From the NCBI RefSeq assembly GCF_002135435.1, contig NZ_NEGK01000004.1, forward strand, positions 124,001 through 188,000: a stretch of DNA of 64,000 nucleotides. The letters are read 5' to 3'. Numbering within the stretch: the stretch's first letter is position 1; each line of letters begins with the position of its first letter. Under the pieces are notes generated by a model that worked only from the letters and a program-made list of their open reading frames with translations, did not search any database and was not told the DNA's origin. The translations under genes were made by a program, and so were the position numbers. The stretch comes from Acinetobacter sp. ANC 3813 (lineage in GTDB: Bacteria; Pseudomonadota; Gammaproteobacteria; Pseudomonadales; Moraxellaceae). Shown piece by piece: positions 39,062 to 48,164 of the stretch.

Positions 39062-39687
39062 GCCTGATTAAACTTGAAGGCTGTTTTAAGACCCTGCAGC
39101 AAAGCCTGTTTTATTTCACCAAAATAGAAACTATAAGCATGCTCTCCACGGCACTGAATTGAAAAATTCAGCTGTGTCTGCATGGATCGAAACCCTTTAA
39201 ATTTGTCTTTATTCTGCTCTTTGCAGTAAGCCATATAATATCGGCAATCCGTATGCCGCCATAAATATAAGCTGCTGAACAATAATAAACTGGGCATTAA
39301 ACGCTTATATCCATGCTGCTGCGCTGTAATCAGTCTGGATATTTCCACGGTTTGATCCAACTGCTGCGCAGCAATATGCGGGCTAAATTTCTGCGGCTCT
39401 ATCCATTGCATCGATTCAAAGGGATAGCGATTAAAACGCACCACTGCCAAAATGCGTTCACGGTCTTGAACATAAAAGTGATAGGCACTTGCATCGTAAT
39501 TGTCTTGCCCCTGCTCATTAAGAGTTTCAAGCATATAGGGCAATTGCTTCTGATACTCAGCTAAACGGAAGTCTAAAATACGCTGCAAGTCTGCTGGTGT
39601 TTCTGCGCATTTAAATTGTAAATTTTGGCGATTTTGACCTTTCAGAACAGCGTTTTTAAGCAATAGATTTATAGAATAATTAAACAT
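39043..39687 (-). CDS. FeeM-like N-acyl amino acid synthase / acyltransferase
   Basis: A 214-residue protein with the layout of FeeM and related acyl-homoserine-lactone-synthase-like GNATs: an N-terminal FKCAETPADLQRILDFRLAEYQKQ segment, a strand with HFYVQDRERILAVVRFNRY, and the TVEISRLITAQQHGYKRLMPSLLLFSSLYLW helix that resembles the ERG/SRL-type acyl-carrier interface. FeeM enzymes make N-acyl amino acids from acyl-ACP. The product here is unknown. Its 3' end is also the terminator of the MhpA-like gene. Confidence 0.6.
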   Translation of the reverse strand: MFNYSINLLLKNAVLKGQNRQNLQFKCAETPADLQRILDFRLAEYQKQLPYMLETLNEQGQDNYDASAYHFYVQDRERILAVVRFNRYPFESMQWIEPQKFSPHIAAQQLDQTVEISRLITAQQHGYKRLMPSLLLFSSLYLWRHTDCRYYMAYCKEQNKDKFKGFRSMQTQLNFSIQCRGEHAYSFYFGEIKQALLQGLKTAFKFNQAKKDHA

Positions 39688-40091
39688 GCAATATATTATA
39701 ATAGTAAAGTAATTTATGTTTATAGCTTAACCAAACAACCGTTTTCAGGTCTTTGGCTATTTTTTACATTCATTTTATAAAACAAATATATAATTATAAT
39801 ATTTTAAATTAAATTTACTTATTAAAACCCAAATCCTTAATTTTAAAATTGAATTAAAAAGTCGCAATCAATTCTTAAACTTAGACAAAATACAGCTTAT
39901 AAAGCACATAAAAGACTGATAAATGCAGCTTAATAATAAGCAATGACATCATTGAATACCCTGCAACCGCAAAGACCTCAGCTTTAGATGCAATGGTATT
40001 TTTGCTCAAGCCAAGCTTTGCCCCTGCTTAAAAATTAAAAAACATAGACTGAGCGTTCATTTTCCTGAACAAAGCGCCTAAAAGCCATTTT
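39688..40091. other. A+T-rich intergenic region
   Basis: About 400 very A+T-rich bp upstream of the FeeM-like gene and downstream of the GST gene. No gene, operator or RNA structure was recognised. Confidence 0.4.
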
Positions 40092-40700
40092 TTAAAGTTT
40101 CTGCAGCCACTCAATATCCTGCACAGAATCCCGCTTTTTAATCCGCTGAATAAAGGGATCAAACTCATCCAAATACGGTAAAAGTTTAAATTGCACCGCA
40201 TAAGCAATCCAATACGCCAGATATAAATCTGCAGCCGTAAACTGCTCACCGGTTAAATACGGATTGGCCTGCTTCATCCCTTGCTTCAAAAAGGCAAATA
40301 TAGAGGCTTCATTTCCCATGCTTAATGCTGAGTGGCATTTTTCAATTTGCGCGTCTGCCACCTGCAAGTATTGAATATCCATATATTCAGTCATTGGGCC
40401 ATGACAGAAAAACAGCCATTTTAAATACTCACCGCGCATCGGATCATTCAAAGCAGGTGCTAAACCTTTTTCATGGTACTTATCCGCTAAATAAGCATAA
40501 ATCGCCGCTGTCTCGCTGATCACAGCTGGACCATCCACCAGACAAGGCACTTTAGCCATCGGGTTGATACGCAAATATTCTTCATCTCGAATTTTGGCGT
40601 ATTCCACTTCAATCATTTCAATGTCTTGTTCAATGCCCAGCTCTTTGAATAACGGCAGCAGTGTGTTTCCGCGGGATTGTTTATTGCTGTAGTACTTCAT
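40092..40700 (-). CDS. Glutathione S-transferase family protein
   Basis: A 202-residue GST. The thioredoxin-like N-terminal domain (MKYYSNKQSRGNTLLPLFKELG) has the cis-Pro in MAKVPCLVDG and the glutathione-binding ISETAAIYAYLADKY, followed by the helical C-terminal domain with FTAADLYLAYWI. The start at 40700 is preferred because AAGGA is 8 nt upstream; an ATG at 40706 would leave only about 2 nt. It probably acts in detoxification. It is single, with no operon partner. Confidence 0.88.
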   Translation of the reverse strand: MKYYSNKQSRGNTLLPLFKELGIEQDIEMIEVEYAKIRDEEYLRINPMAKVPCLVDGPAVISETAAIYAYLADKYHEKGLAPALNDPMRGEYLKWLFFCHGPMTEYMDIQYLQVADAQIEKCHSALSMGNEASIFAFLKQGMKQANPYLTGEQFTAADLYLAYWIAYAVQFKLLPYLDEFDPFIQRIKKRDSVQDIEWLQKL

Positions 40701-40799
40701 CGACATGATCCTTTTTTGTTCTTTCTCTAGCTTACAATTGATCAAAAATAGATCTGTATAATTTTTTTTATTTGTCTGGTGCTGTATTGATGCATAAAA

Positions 40800-40821
40800 A
40801 AGCCAGTCGATGGACTGGCTT
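40800..40821 (-). terminator. Terminator of the TetR-MFS-LysR operon
   Basis: AAGCCAGTC and GACTGGCTT around a 4-nt loop; on the minus strand it is followed by a run of T. Confidence 0.85.
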
Positions 40822-40838
40822 GAATTAAATGACGGTTT

Positions 40839-41732
40839 TTAAAAGAACCCCATATAGAACTGCTCTTTCAAGACTTTTAAAATCAGTTCAATCGCTTCAT
40901 TTTTTTTGTCTTTACGGTAGCTGGCATACAGTCCAATCATCGGGAGCGGCTCAATGGTGCTTTTCACCACAATTTTATCGCCCAAAAGCGGAATCACATA
41001 CGACGGAACCAAACTCCAGCCCACGCCCATGCCCACCAAATTGACATTCAGCAAGACGTTAGTGGAGTACTGCACCACATTCACATTGAGCTTCGACTGC
41101 TTGAAAAACTCTTGAATAATGCGGTACAGCTCAGGCGAAGAATGTTCATCGCTGACAATAAACTCTTGCTGATTGAAGCTTTTAATACTGATGTGACGCT
41201 GCGCCGCCTCAGGACAATCCTTTGGCATAATCAGTGCCAAAGGCTCGGTAAACACTTGGATCGATTCAATTTCTGCAGATTCTTCCGCATAGCGGGTAAA
41301 AGCGATGTCAATCTCGCCTTTGTGCAGCGCTTTCAGCTGATCAGCATCGGTTAAGCTATGAAAATGAATTTTCAGCTCAGGGAACTTGGCGCGGATATTG
41401 GGCATAATGTAGGGAAACACTTTCATTTCCGCTACAGGGACAAAGCCAATGTTCAGCTGCTCTTTGGTCAGATGCGCCACCTGACGCGCATCCAGCACCG
41501 CTTTTTCCGCATGCTCCAAACTTAAGCGCGCTTCTTTCAAGAATGCCTTGCCTTCTTCTGTCAGCTCAACCTTACGGTTTGAACGCTGCAGCAGCTGCAC
41601 GCCAACTTCATTTTCCAAATCTTTAATCTGCTGGCTTAAAGACGGCTGCACCGTACACATGCGCTGTGCAGCTTTGGTAAAATTCAGCTCTTCTGCAACG
41701 GCTACGAAATATCGCAAATGACGTAATTCCAC
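40839..41732 (-). CDS. LysR family transcriptional regulator
   Basis: A 297-residue LysR-type regulator. The winged helix-turn-helix is at residues 1-65 (MELRHLRYFVAVAEELNFTKAAQRMCTVQPSLSQQI) and the effector domain at about 90-290. The GTG start at 41732 has AGAGGT upstream. It is the third gene of an operon, 9 bp after the MFS transporter gene, an unusual place for a LysR gene, which is normally divergent from its target. It may report on the transporter's substrate or control a distant gene. Confidence 0.9.
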   Translation of the reverse strand: MELRHLRYFVAVAEELNFTKAAQRMCTVQPSLSQQIKDLENEVGVQLLQRSNRKVELTEEGKAFLKEARLSLEHAEKAVLDARQVAHLTKEQLNIGFVPVAEMKVFPYIMPNIRAKFPELKIHFHSLTDADQLKALHKGEIDIAFTRYAEESAEIESIQVFTEPLALIMPKDCPEAAQRHISIKSFNQQEFIVSDEHSSPELYRIIQEFFKQSKLNVNVVQYSTNVLLNVNLVGMGVGWSLVPSYVIPLLGDKIVVKSTIEPLPMIGLYASYRKDKKNEAIELILKVLKEQFYMGFF

Positions 41733-41741
41733 ACTGCACCT

Positions 41742-42965
41742 CTAAGAAATAGTTGTTTGAACAGGCTTCTTTGCGCGCATCGATGCCTTATAAATAAACA
41801 GCGTTGCGATCACCATAACCGCACAGCTTAAATAAGTAAATTGATAGTCAAAGTAAGCAATCAATAAGCCCATCACCACAGAACCAACCGCCAGCCCAAC
41901 ATCAAACAGCGCAAAAAAAGTCGAAATGGCATGGCCCATGCGCTGCTTAGACACGGACTGAATCGCCAAAGTCTGCATGCAGGGAAAGAGCGAACCATAC
42001 CCCATACCAATAAATACCGCAGATAGCCACAGCACCCATTGATTATCCATAAAACTGACAATCACCAGTCCAATGGCAAATGAAACAAAGGATGGATAAA
42101 TGACCGAACTTGGCCCTTTACGGTCATACCATTTGCCAACCCAAGGACGCACCGCAATCATCGATACGGCAAAGACAATAAAAAATAAGCTGGCTTCCTT
42201 CAGCAAATGCTGACTGTCTGCAAAAGCCGTAATAAAACTGGTGATGCTGGAATAGGCAAAAGCCACCAGCAAAGCAATCAGACTGATGGGCAAGACTTTG
42301 ACTTCAACAATATCGTGCCAGCCAATTTTAGGTTTTGGGGCATCTGCTGCAGGTGCTGTTTTCGGATTTTCATGCACATTCAGGGTCAGGCAAAAGACAT
42401 AGCCAATGCAGGTCACAATGCTGAGCAACGCAAACAGCGTATTAAAACTGGTAAATTGAATCACCGTCAAAGCGATCAGCGGCCCAAACACCACGCCTAA
42501 ATTGGTCGACATGACAAAATAGCCCATGCCCTCGCCTTTGCGCTTTTCGGGAATAAAATCATTCACGACAGGCACATTGACTGTCGTTAAAATACTGAAC
42601 CAGAAGCCATGTAAAAAACGCACCAGCAGCAAGGACCATAAACTGTCAATCAGCAGATAACTAAATGCAAAAAGGACAAACAGCAGCCCTGCACCGCGTA
42701 AAGAACGTTTTTTTCCTAAGCGCTCCACAATTAAGCCCGAGAATGGGCGAATTGCAATGGATGACACCAGAAACAAGGTCAGCGCCAAGCCTGCTTCTTT
42801 GACCGTACCGCCCAAATCCTGCATGATGTAAATCGGCAGTACCGTGAGCATGGCAAAATAATAAATAAATAAAAATAAGTTATTGCACAGGCATAGCAAA
42901 AATGAACGGTTCCATAATTGCTCATTTAGCATCGCCTGCATTTGAGGTTCAGACATATGGCTCAC
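41742..42965 (-). CDS. MFS efflux transporter in a TetR-MFS-LysR operon
   Basis: A 407-residue, 12-helix major facilitator. The loop 2-3 motif is GLIVERLGKKRSLRGAG, a variant of GxxxDRxGRR. Overall it resembles drug or aromatic-compound exporters. The GTG start at 42965 overlaps the TetR stop by 4 nt (GTGA), so it is translationally coupled; an ATG at 42955 is the alternative. Repression by the adjacent TetR through the 43631-43648 palindrome is likely. The substrate is unknown. Confidence 0.87.
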   Translation of the reverse strand: MSHMSEPQMQAMLNEQLWNRSFLLCLCNNLFLFIYYFAMLTVLPIYIMQDLGGTVKEAGLALTLFLVSSIAIRPFSGLIVERLGKKRSLRGAGLLFVLFAFSYLLIDSLWSLLLVRFLHGFWFSILTTVNVPVVNDFIPEKRKGEGMGYFVMSTNLGVVFGPLIALTVIQFTSFNTLFALLSIVTCIGYVFCLTLNVHENPKTAPAADAPKPKIGWHDIVEVKVLPISLIALLVAFAYSSITSFITAFADSQHLLKEASLFFIVFAVSMIAVRPWVGKWYDRKGPSSVIYPSFVSFAIGLVIVSFMDNQWVLWLSAVFIGMGYGSLFPCMQTLAIQSVSKQRMGHAISTFFALFDVGLAVGSVVMGLLIAYFDYQFTYLSCAVMVIATLFIYKASMRAKKPVQTTIS

Positions 42966-43582
42966 ACGTTCAAGTCCGTCTTAGACGGCACTGTTAGGAT
43001 TGGCTGCAAAGCTAAGCCAACCAGCTGCTGAATATAATTCTGATCTGGCACACGGTTAAAAAAGATAATTTGGTAATGGATCGGGCCATACAGCATATCC
43101 AGCATCAATTCGAAGGGATAATCCGCAATAATTTCATTGCGCTCAATAGCTTGGCTAATCAGCTTGCGGGTCTGTTCACGGCGCGGCAGCAAATACTGCC
43201 GAAAAAATTCTCCTGCAGCTTCACGGTTTTCTGCCATGACCACCAGCAACGCCCGCCCAACATGCTGATTTAAAGCATTGGACAATTTCAGCAGCTGCTG
43301 ATTCAGGTTGAACTCTAAAGACTGTTCATAATCCAAATCAAAAACAGACACCGTATTTTCTTTAAAGGCTTCGAACACCAAATCTGACTTATGCTTCCAC
43401 CAGCGGTAAATCGTTGACTTGCCTACGCCTGCACGTGAAGCAATATCTTCTACAGTTAATTTACTGTAATGGCATTCAGCTAATGCATCATTCACCGCAC
43501 GCAAAATACACTGTTTGCGGCGTGAGCTTTTTTCAGTTTCCTGAGTGCTCAGCCTGTCTTGAGCTAAATCTGATTGGGTCAT
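42962..43582 (-). CDS. TetR family repressor
   Basis: A 206-residue TetR-type regulator. The helix-turn-helix is at about residues 38-65 (LTVEDIASRAGVGKSTIYRWWKHKSDLV), followed by a helical ligand-binding domain. It is the promoter-proximal gene of the operon and overlaps the MFS gene by 4 nt. An 18-bp perfect palindrome lies 49 bp before its start, the expected place for autoregulation. The ligand is probably a substrate of the transporter. Confidence 0.92.
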   Translation of the reverse strand: MTQSDLAQDRLSTQETEKSSRRKQCILRAVNDALAECHYSKLTVEDIASRAGVGKSTIYRWWKHKSDLVFEAFKENTVSVFDLDYEQSLEFNLNQQLLKLSNALNQHVGRALLVVMAENREAAGEFFRQYLLPRREQTRKLISQAIERNEIIADYPFELMLDMLYGPIHYQIIFFNRVPDQNYIQQLVGLALQPILTVPSKTDLNV

Positions 43583-43630
43583 ACAGTATCCTTAAAGAAT
43601 AGCCTGATATTACAAAACCACCAAAATACG

Positions 43631-43648
43631 AAACGATACGTATCGTTT
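43631..43648. promoter_or_regulatory. TetR-type operator, 18-bp perfect palindrome
   Basis: AAACGATACGTATCGTTT is fully symmetric and lies 49 bp upstream of the TetR start codon. The form and place fit autorepression of the TetR-MFS-LysR operon. Confidence 0.8.
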
Positions 43649-43845
43649 TATTCTACGATGAAAATGCTGACGGCTCTAGCAGAATTGACCTGATGCGCAT
43701 AAAACTTTAGTAGAATGCTCGGATTTAAAAGCCTTAAAATAAATCGTGCATAGATCACATTTTTGAACTATAAAGTAGATAATATCAAATATAAAAATAA
43801 CTATTTAAACCGGATGTATTTTGCAGACTTAGGGGGGAGACACAC

Positions 43846-44187
43846 ATGTTAAAAGCAGCAGTACCTGCAAGTCTTTGCTTAATGCTTTTAAGTGCATGCA
43901 GCAATCCTGTGCCGCAAAACATGCGCAAATATGCAGGTACATGGAGAAATGACGACAGCAGTGTCGTTATCGAAATCAGTCCTGAAGGCAGATTGAAATA
44001 CCGCTTAGTCGAGATTGATAACAAAAAATCAATACAGGGCAATATTCAGTCTTTAGACAACAGCATTATTCATATCGGCTACGGCCCCTTCAGTTCCAAA
44101 TTTAAAGTTACCGCCGAGCCGCATCTGAATAACAATGGCATTTGGAGCATGACTGTAGACGGGCGCTACTTAAATCGCGCTCAATAA
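43846..44187 (+). CDS. Small lipoprotein
   Basis: A 113-residue lipoprotein. The lipobox LLSAC places the acylated Cys at residue 18, after a short hydrophobic signal peptide. The mature part (YAGTWRNDDSSVVIEISPEGRLKYRLVE...) looks like a small beta-barrel, similar to lipocalin-like domains that sense or bind small molecules. The function is unknown. GGGGGAGA lies before the ATG and a strong terminator follows. Confidence 0.75.
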   Translation: MLKAAVPASLCLMLLSACSNPVPQNMRKYAGTWRNDDSSVVIEISPEGRLKYRLVEIDNKKSIQGNIQSLDNSIIHIGYGPFSSKFKVTAEPHLNNNGIWSMTVDGRYLNRAQ

Positions 44188-44211
44188 AAAACCGCCTTAT
44201 GGCGGTTTTTT
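44186..44211. terminator. Bidirectional terminator
   Basis: AAAAAACCGCC and GGCGGTTTTTT around TTAT. It serves the lipoprotein and the convergent thioesterase gene. Confidence 0.92.
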
Positions 44212-44224
44212 ATATCAGCACAAA

Positions 44225-44746
44225 TCAGCTCTGCGATGATTTTTTATAGATACTGCAAGACGGATGATGATTTTCCTGCAAGCGCGCAATTTTGCGCTGC
44301 TCTGCTGCTTCAAAACGGCAGCGTTTCCAGTCGTTATTCAAATTCAGCGCAGGGATCGGTTTTGGCTTGCCATCATCATCTACCGCAACCATAGTGAAGT
44401 AGCAGCTGTTTGTATGGCGCACAGTACGTTTCTGAATATTCTGCGCTTCTACACGGATGCCGATTTCCATAGATGTACGGCCGACATGGTTCACACTCGC
44501 TAAAAAGGTCACCATTTCGCCCACATGAATCGGCTCTTTAAAATTAACTTTATCGACCGACAGCGTAACCACATAACTGCCCGAGTAACGGCTCGCGCAT
44601 GCATAAGCCACTTGGTCCAACAGTTTTAAAATTGTGCCGCCATGTACATTGCCAGAAAAGTTTGCCATATCAGGCGTCATTAAGACGGACATAGTTAACT
44701 CAGACTGATCTTCTAGGATCGGGGCAATTTGATCTAATGGGGACAT
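44225..44746 (-). CDS. Acyl-CoA thioesterase, hotdog fold
   Basis: A 173-residue single-hotdog thioesterase of the YciA/ACOT type. Supporting segments are MANFSGNVHGGTILKLLDQVAYACASRYSG (catalytic Asp/Asn and HGG), VDKVNFKEPIHVGEMV and the C-terminal helix. Hydrolysis of acyl-CoA to free acid is expected, with broad chain-length specificity. It is monocistronic. Confidence 0.9.
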   Translation of the reverse strand: MSPLDQIAPILEDQSELTMSVLMTPDMANFSGNVHGGTILKLLDQVAYACASRYSGSYVVTLSVDKVNFKEPIHVGEMVTFLASVNHVGRTSMEIGIRVEAQNIQKRTVRHTNSCYFTMVAVDDDGKPKPIPALNLNNDWKRCRFEAAEQRKIARLQENHHPSCSIYKKSSQS

Positions 44747-44976
44747 CGCTTTTCTCTAGACTTTTGATGGACATTGATTAGTGTGATTATTATATCGTTT
44801 TTAACTCGAATAAAATGTTCGAATCGGCAAAAAAATCATCATTATTATTTATAGTGATTTAGCCATCATTCAATAAAATATATAGTAACTTAATTAAGCG
44901 GATGAATATTAAGCAAATATAACCCAATTACTAGATTATTTTAAATAAGCTCGCATATAGGTTCTTTGCAAAAAAT

Positions 44977-45000
44977 AAATACAGGACGCTGCCTGTATTT
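44977..45000 (-). terminator. Terminator after the 65-residue gene
   Basis: AAATACAGG and CCTGTATTT around a 6-nt loop; on the minus strand it is followed by a T-rich stretch. Confidence 0.75.
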
Positions 45001-45045
45001 AATCATGAAGGTGCATCCTATAAAACCGTAGATGCGCTTATCCGT

Positions 45046-45243
45046 TTAATCCTCTGAAGGCAACACCCGCAGCATTTCAAATGCAACATTTTCATAATTG
45101 AGTTTTTGCTGATTCGCCAATTGTGTTTCTATGTTAAATGACCCATCTGTATTAATTGCTGTCACTGTAAATACTTGTTGTTCCATAGCGGCCATGGTGA
45201 CTTTCTGGCCCACTTCTAATCTAGGCATAACATTGTTGCTCAT
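45046..45243 (-). CDS. Small hypothetical protein
   Basis: A 65-residue soluble protein (MPRLEVGQKVTMAAMEQQVFTVTAINTDGSFNIETQ...) whose strand pattern suggests a small SH3-like beta-barrel. The family was not recognised. A terminator right after it and normal codon use support it as real. It is isolated between the thioesterase and patatin genes. Confidence 0.55.
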   Translation of the reverse strand: MSNNVMPRLEVGQKVTMAAMEQQVFTVTAINTDGSFNIETQLANQQKLNYENVAFEMLRVLPSED

Positions 45244-45600
45244 ACTTTTAATAATTCATTGAAGCTATATAAAGCTTGCAGAATTCTAACTTTATTATAA
45301 TTATAGGTAAACTTAAATAGCTGAGGAAAAAGACTAAATAGAAAATTACTATTATATTTAAGCTTTTAAAGCTAAGTCTAAATTTATATATAATTTCAAT
45401 TACTTGCTTAAAAAAATCTAGAAAATACAGCGCTTGTATGAATCTGCGCGGCAGCATCTAGCGCTAAAGGCTAAAACCATCATTCAGCTCTTTTTACATT
45501 GAGTATTTGATTGGCAATGCTTTATTGATCTCTCTAGCGTATCAGGCAGAGAGCAGAAAATGGCGTACTCAGCACCCCTCCGCTTCATGCCATCTGCTGC
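45244..45600. other. Intergenic region without recognised features
   Basis: About 360 A+T-rich bp before the small hypothetical gene. I see no strong operator or repeat. Confidence 0.4.
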
Positions 45601-46587
45601 TTATTTCTGTACAGTATATAAATCCGCTGGCTGCTCCAGCGGCAGCTTATGGGCTGCAAATACTTTCACCATGTCTTCAAACTTCAGCTCAGCGGCAGTG
45701 ACGCCAGCCTGTATGGTCGACTCACGCCCTGTCACATCAAAAATATGCGCCTTTTCCCGTATGTCTGGCTGAATCACAATATCCGCACGCTTCAGCTCTT
45801 CTTTTGCAAGATAATACTGCATGATATTAATATTTTGGTTAAATAGGCCCCATACATTGCCGGTTTCGGTATGAATCGGCTGCGCCAGAATATCTACAGC
45901 AATAATAATATCAGCCCCTAAATCACGGGCTACATCTACAGGCACGGGACTGACCAAGCCGCCATCCACATATTCCTGATGATTAATCACAGCAGGAATA
46001 AACATGCTCGGAATAGACACAGATGCACGCACCGCCTGCCCTGTATTGCCGGCATTGAACACCATTTTTTTGCCTTGCTGCAGTTCAGTCGCCACCACAT
46101 ACATTGGTGTTTTCAGCAATTCCAGCGGCGTATTATCAACCTGTTTATTAACATAATCTTCAACTTTTTTGCCATCCAGTACGCCTTTTTTATCAAGCCG
46201 AATATCCCGCACATCATTGGGTTTCATGCTTAAAGCCACATCACGCAGCTGCTCCGCATTCATGCCTGAAGCATATAGAGTTCCAACGATGCTGCCCGCA
46301 CTGGTTCCCACAATAAAATCAGGCTTAATGCCATGCGCTTCCAGCACTTGAATAACACCAATATGCGCATAGCCGCGTGCGCCGCCACTGCCCAGAACCA
46401 ATGCAATAACGGCCCGCTTTTCCTGCTGTTTGAGCTTTTTAAAATCAATACGGTCTTTGCCCGCATAGGCTTCAACTTCGTTTAATTCCGCCGCGGTATG
46501 ATGCGCGAGCTGCTCTGTATTTTTTGATGCAACAGTTTGGCATCCAGCAAGCAAAACACAGGTTAAGGCAGCAAAAGCTAATTTCAT
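45601..46587 (-). CDS. Patatin-like phospholipase lipoprotein
   Basis: A 328-residue patatin-family protein with a lipobox (LLAGC, Cys16). The catalytic dyad is visible: GTSAGS with the nucleophilic Ser and DGG in YVDGGLVSPVP, plus the oxyanion GSGGARGYAHIGV. The start at 46587 (MKLAFAALTC) is a better lipoprotein signal than 46614. Such RssA-like proteins hydrolyse phospholipids or related esters. It is anchored to a membrane by lipid and is monocistronic. Confidence 0.88.
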   Translation of the reverse strand: MKLAFAALTCVLLAGCQTVASKNTEQLAHHTAAELNEVEAYAGKDRIDFKKLKQQEKRAVIALVLGSGGARGYAHIGVIQVLEAHGIKPDFIVGTSAGSIVGTLYASGMNAEQLRDVALSMKPNDVRDIRLDKKGVLDGKKVEDYVNKQVDNTPLELLKTPMYVVATELQQGKKMVFNAGNTGQAVRASVSIPSMFIPAVINHQEYVDGGLVSPVPVDVARDLGADIIIAVDILAQPIHTETGNVWGLFNQNINIMQYYLAKEELKRADIVIQPDIREKAHIFDVTGRESTIQAGVTAAELKFEDMVKVFAAHKLPLEQPADLYTVQK

Positions 46588-46796
46588 TGTCAGCACAGAG
46601 ATTCCAACATTCATAATTCATTTTATGCAAGCAGCATAGTCTAAAGAGATCAGCACTCTGCCACTGTTATAATTCGTTAAACCGCTTCCAGTGTCAGAAA
46701 TTCGGCATCAAACTGTCATATTCTAAATATATAATTTAAAGCAATACTAGCTGATAATTTCAGTATTCACAAAAATCTATTCCAAAGCGTTTACTG

Positions 46797-47999
46797 ATGA
46801 AATCCATTTCTGCATGGCAAATATTTTGGGTCTTTCTAAGGCTCGGATGCACCTCTTTTGGCGGTCCTGCAGCGCATTTTGTATTCTTTCATCAATTATT
46901 CATCCAGAAAAAACAATGGCTCAGCGAAGCTGAATATGCACGTATCTTGGCCTTAGCTCAACTGCTCCCTGGGCCAACCAGCAGTCAAGCTGGCATTGGC
47001 ATCGGCTATCTCATCAAAGGCTACAGCGGCGCCTTTGCCGCCTGGCTGGGTTTTAGTTTACCTTCCGCTGTATTGATGGCTATGGCCGCGATTGCTGGCC
47101 AGCAGTATTTTCAGCTGCTGAATTCGCAAAGCTTTCATATCATCCAGTTGATTGTTCTGGCCGTGATTTGCCATGCCTTTTGGCAGATGTTCCAAAGCTT
47201 CTGTTCTGCTTTTTGGCAAAAACTGCTGATGTTTTGCATTGCGGTGCTGACGCTCTATTTCCCAATCAGCGGCGCTCATATTGTGCTGCTGATCATTGCA
47301 GGACTAATGGGTTATTTCTTTGAATGTTACAGGAAACGCAATATTTGCAATACATTGCCTGCACCTGCCGAAAGCAGCATGGCTCGACAACAAATAACGC
47401 AGTCTCTTTTTTGGTTCAGTTTGTTTCTTTTACCCTTTATCTTTTTTACTGCTCTGCCATCCAGCATGCACGGCGCTTGGCAGAATGCTTTTCAGTTTTA
47501 TCAAAGCGCATCCATGGTTTTTGGCGGCGGTCATGTGGTGCTGCCGCTGATGTATCAGGATTTTGTGCTCAGCCAGCAGATTTCTGCAGAAAACTTTAAT
47601 GCAGGCTATGCCTTGGCTCAGCTGATGCCTGGGCCACTATTCAGCTTTGCCAGCTATATTGGCGCTTTCTTAGAGATTAGCCCTTGGCCTTGGCTCAATG
47701 CATTTATCGCTACAGCAGCGATTTTCCTGCCGTCATTCTTGCTCATGTTTGCCGCTATGCCTTGCTGGTCTTGGCTCATGCAGCAACAGGCGCTGCGCGC
47801 GGCAGTCACTGGCATGAATGCCGCTGTTGCAGGCTTATTGTTTGCGATGATTTTACATATGGGCCATGACTATCTTTTGCAGTTTTCCGATCTTTGCTTT
47901 GTGATTGCACTGCTCTGCTTATTGCGCACCAAGCTTCCCATTTGGCTGATTTTAATAGGCGGATTTATGGGCTATAGCACGCTCTTAAATCTTCTTTAA
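46797..47999 (+). CDS. chrA: Chromate transporter ChrA (long-chain type)
   Basis: A 400-residue inner-membrane protein with two homologous halves, as in long-chain CHR transporters. The first half has SFGGPAAHFVFF and LAQLLPGPTSSQ; the second has FGGGHVVLPLM and LAQLMPGPLFSFA. ChrA expels chromate by proton or sulfate exchange. No chrB or other chr genes are adjacent, so the real substrate and regulation are open. It is a single gene. Confidence 0.88.
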   Translation: MKSISAWQIFWVFLRLGCTSFGGPAAHFVFFHQLFIQKKQWLSEAEYARILALAQLLPGPTSSQAGIGIGYLIKGYSGAFAAWLGFSLPSAVLMAMAAIAGQQYFQLLNSQSFHIIQLIVLAVICHAFWQMFQSFCSAFWQKLLMFCIAVLTLYFPISGAHIVLLIIAGLMGYFFECYRKRNICNTLPAPAESSMARQQITQSLFWFSLFLLPFIFFTALPSSMHGAWQNAFQFYQSASMVFGGGHVVLPLMYQDFVLSQQISAENFNAGYALAQLMPGPLFSFASYIGAFLEISPWPWLNAFIATAAIFLPSFLLMFAAMPCWSWLMQQQALRAAVTGMNAAVAGLLFAMILHMGHDYLLQFSDLCFVIALLCLLRTKLPIWLILIGGFMGYSTLLNLL

Positions 48000-48124
48000 A
48001 TTATTTTGAATAATATACAGATCATCAATCAAAAAATTGATTCAGGCATACCTAGTCAAGCTTTTCATTTTTAAGCAAGGCGCATAGCCCATTCATTGAG
48101 ATTGTAAATGCGCATCGCGCAAAA

Positions 48125-48150
48125 AAATACCCAAGCAAGCTTGGGTATTT
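48125..48150 (-). terminator. Terminator of gltS
   Basis: AAATACCCAAG and CTTGGGTATTT around a short loop; on the minus strand a run of T follows. Confidence 0.88.
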
Positions 48151-48164
48151 AATTTCAAACCGTC

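Noticed and set aside
44845..44870. Weak Fur-like A+T-rich stretch ATCATCATTATTATTT
   Set aside because: Only one half resembles the consensus and the neighbouring genes have no link to iron.
45046..45243. Toxin-antitoxin component
   Set aside because: The 65-residue protein has no partner gene and no toxin or antitoxin motif.
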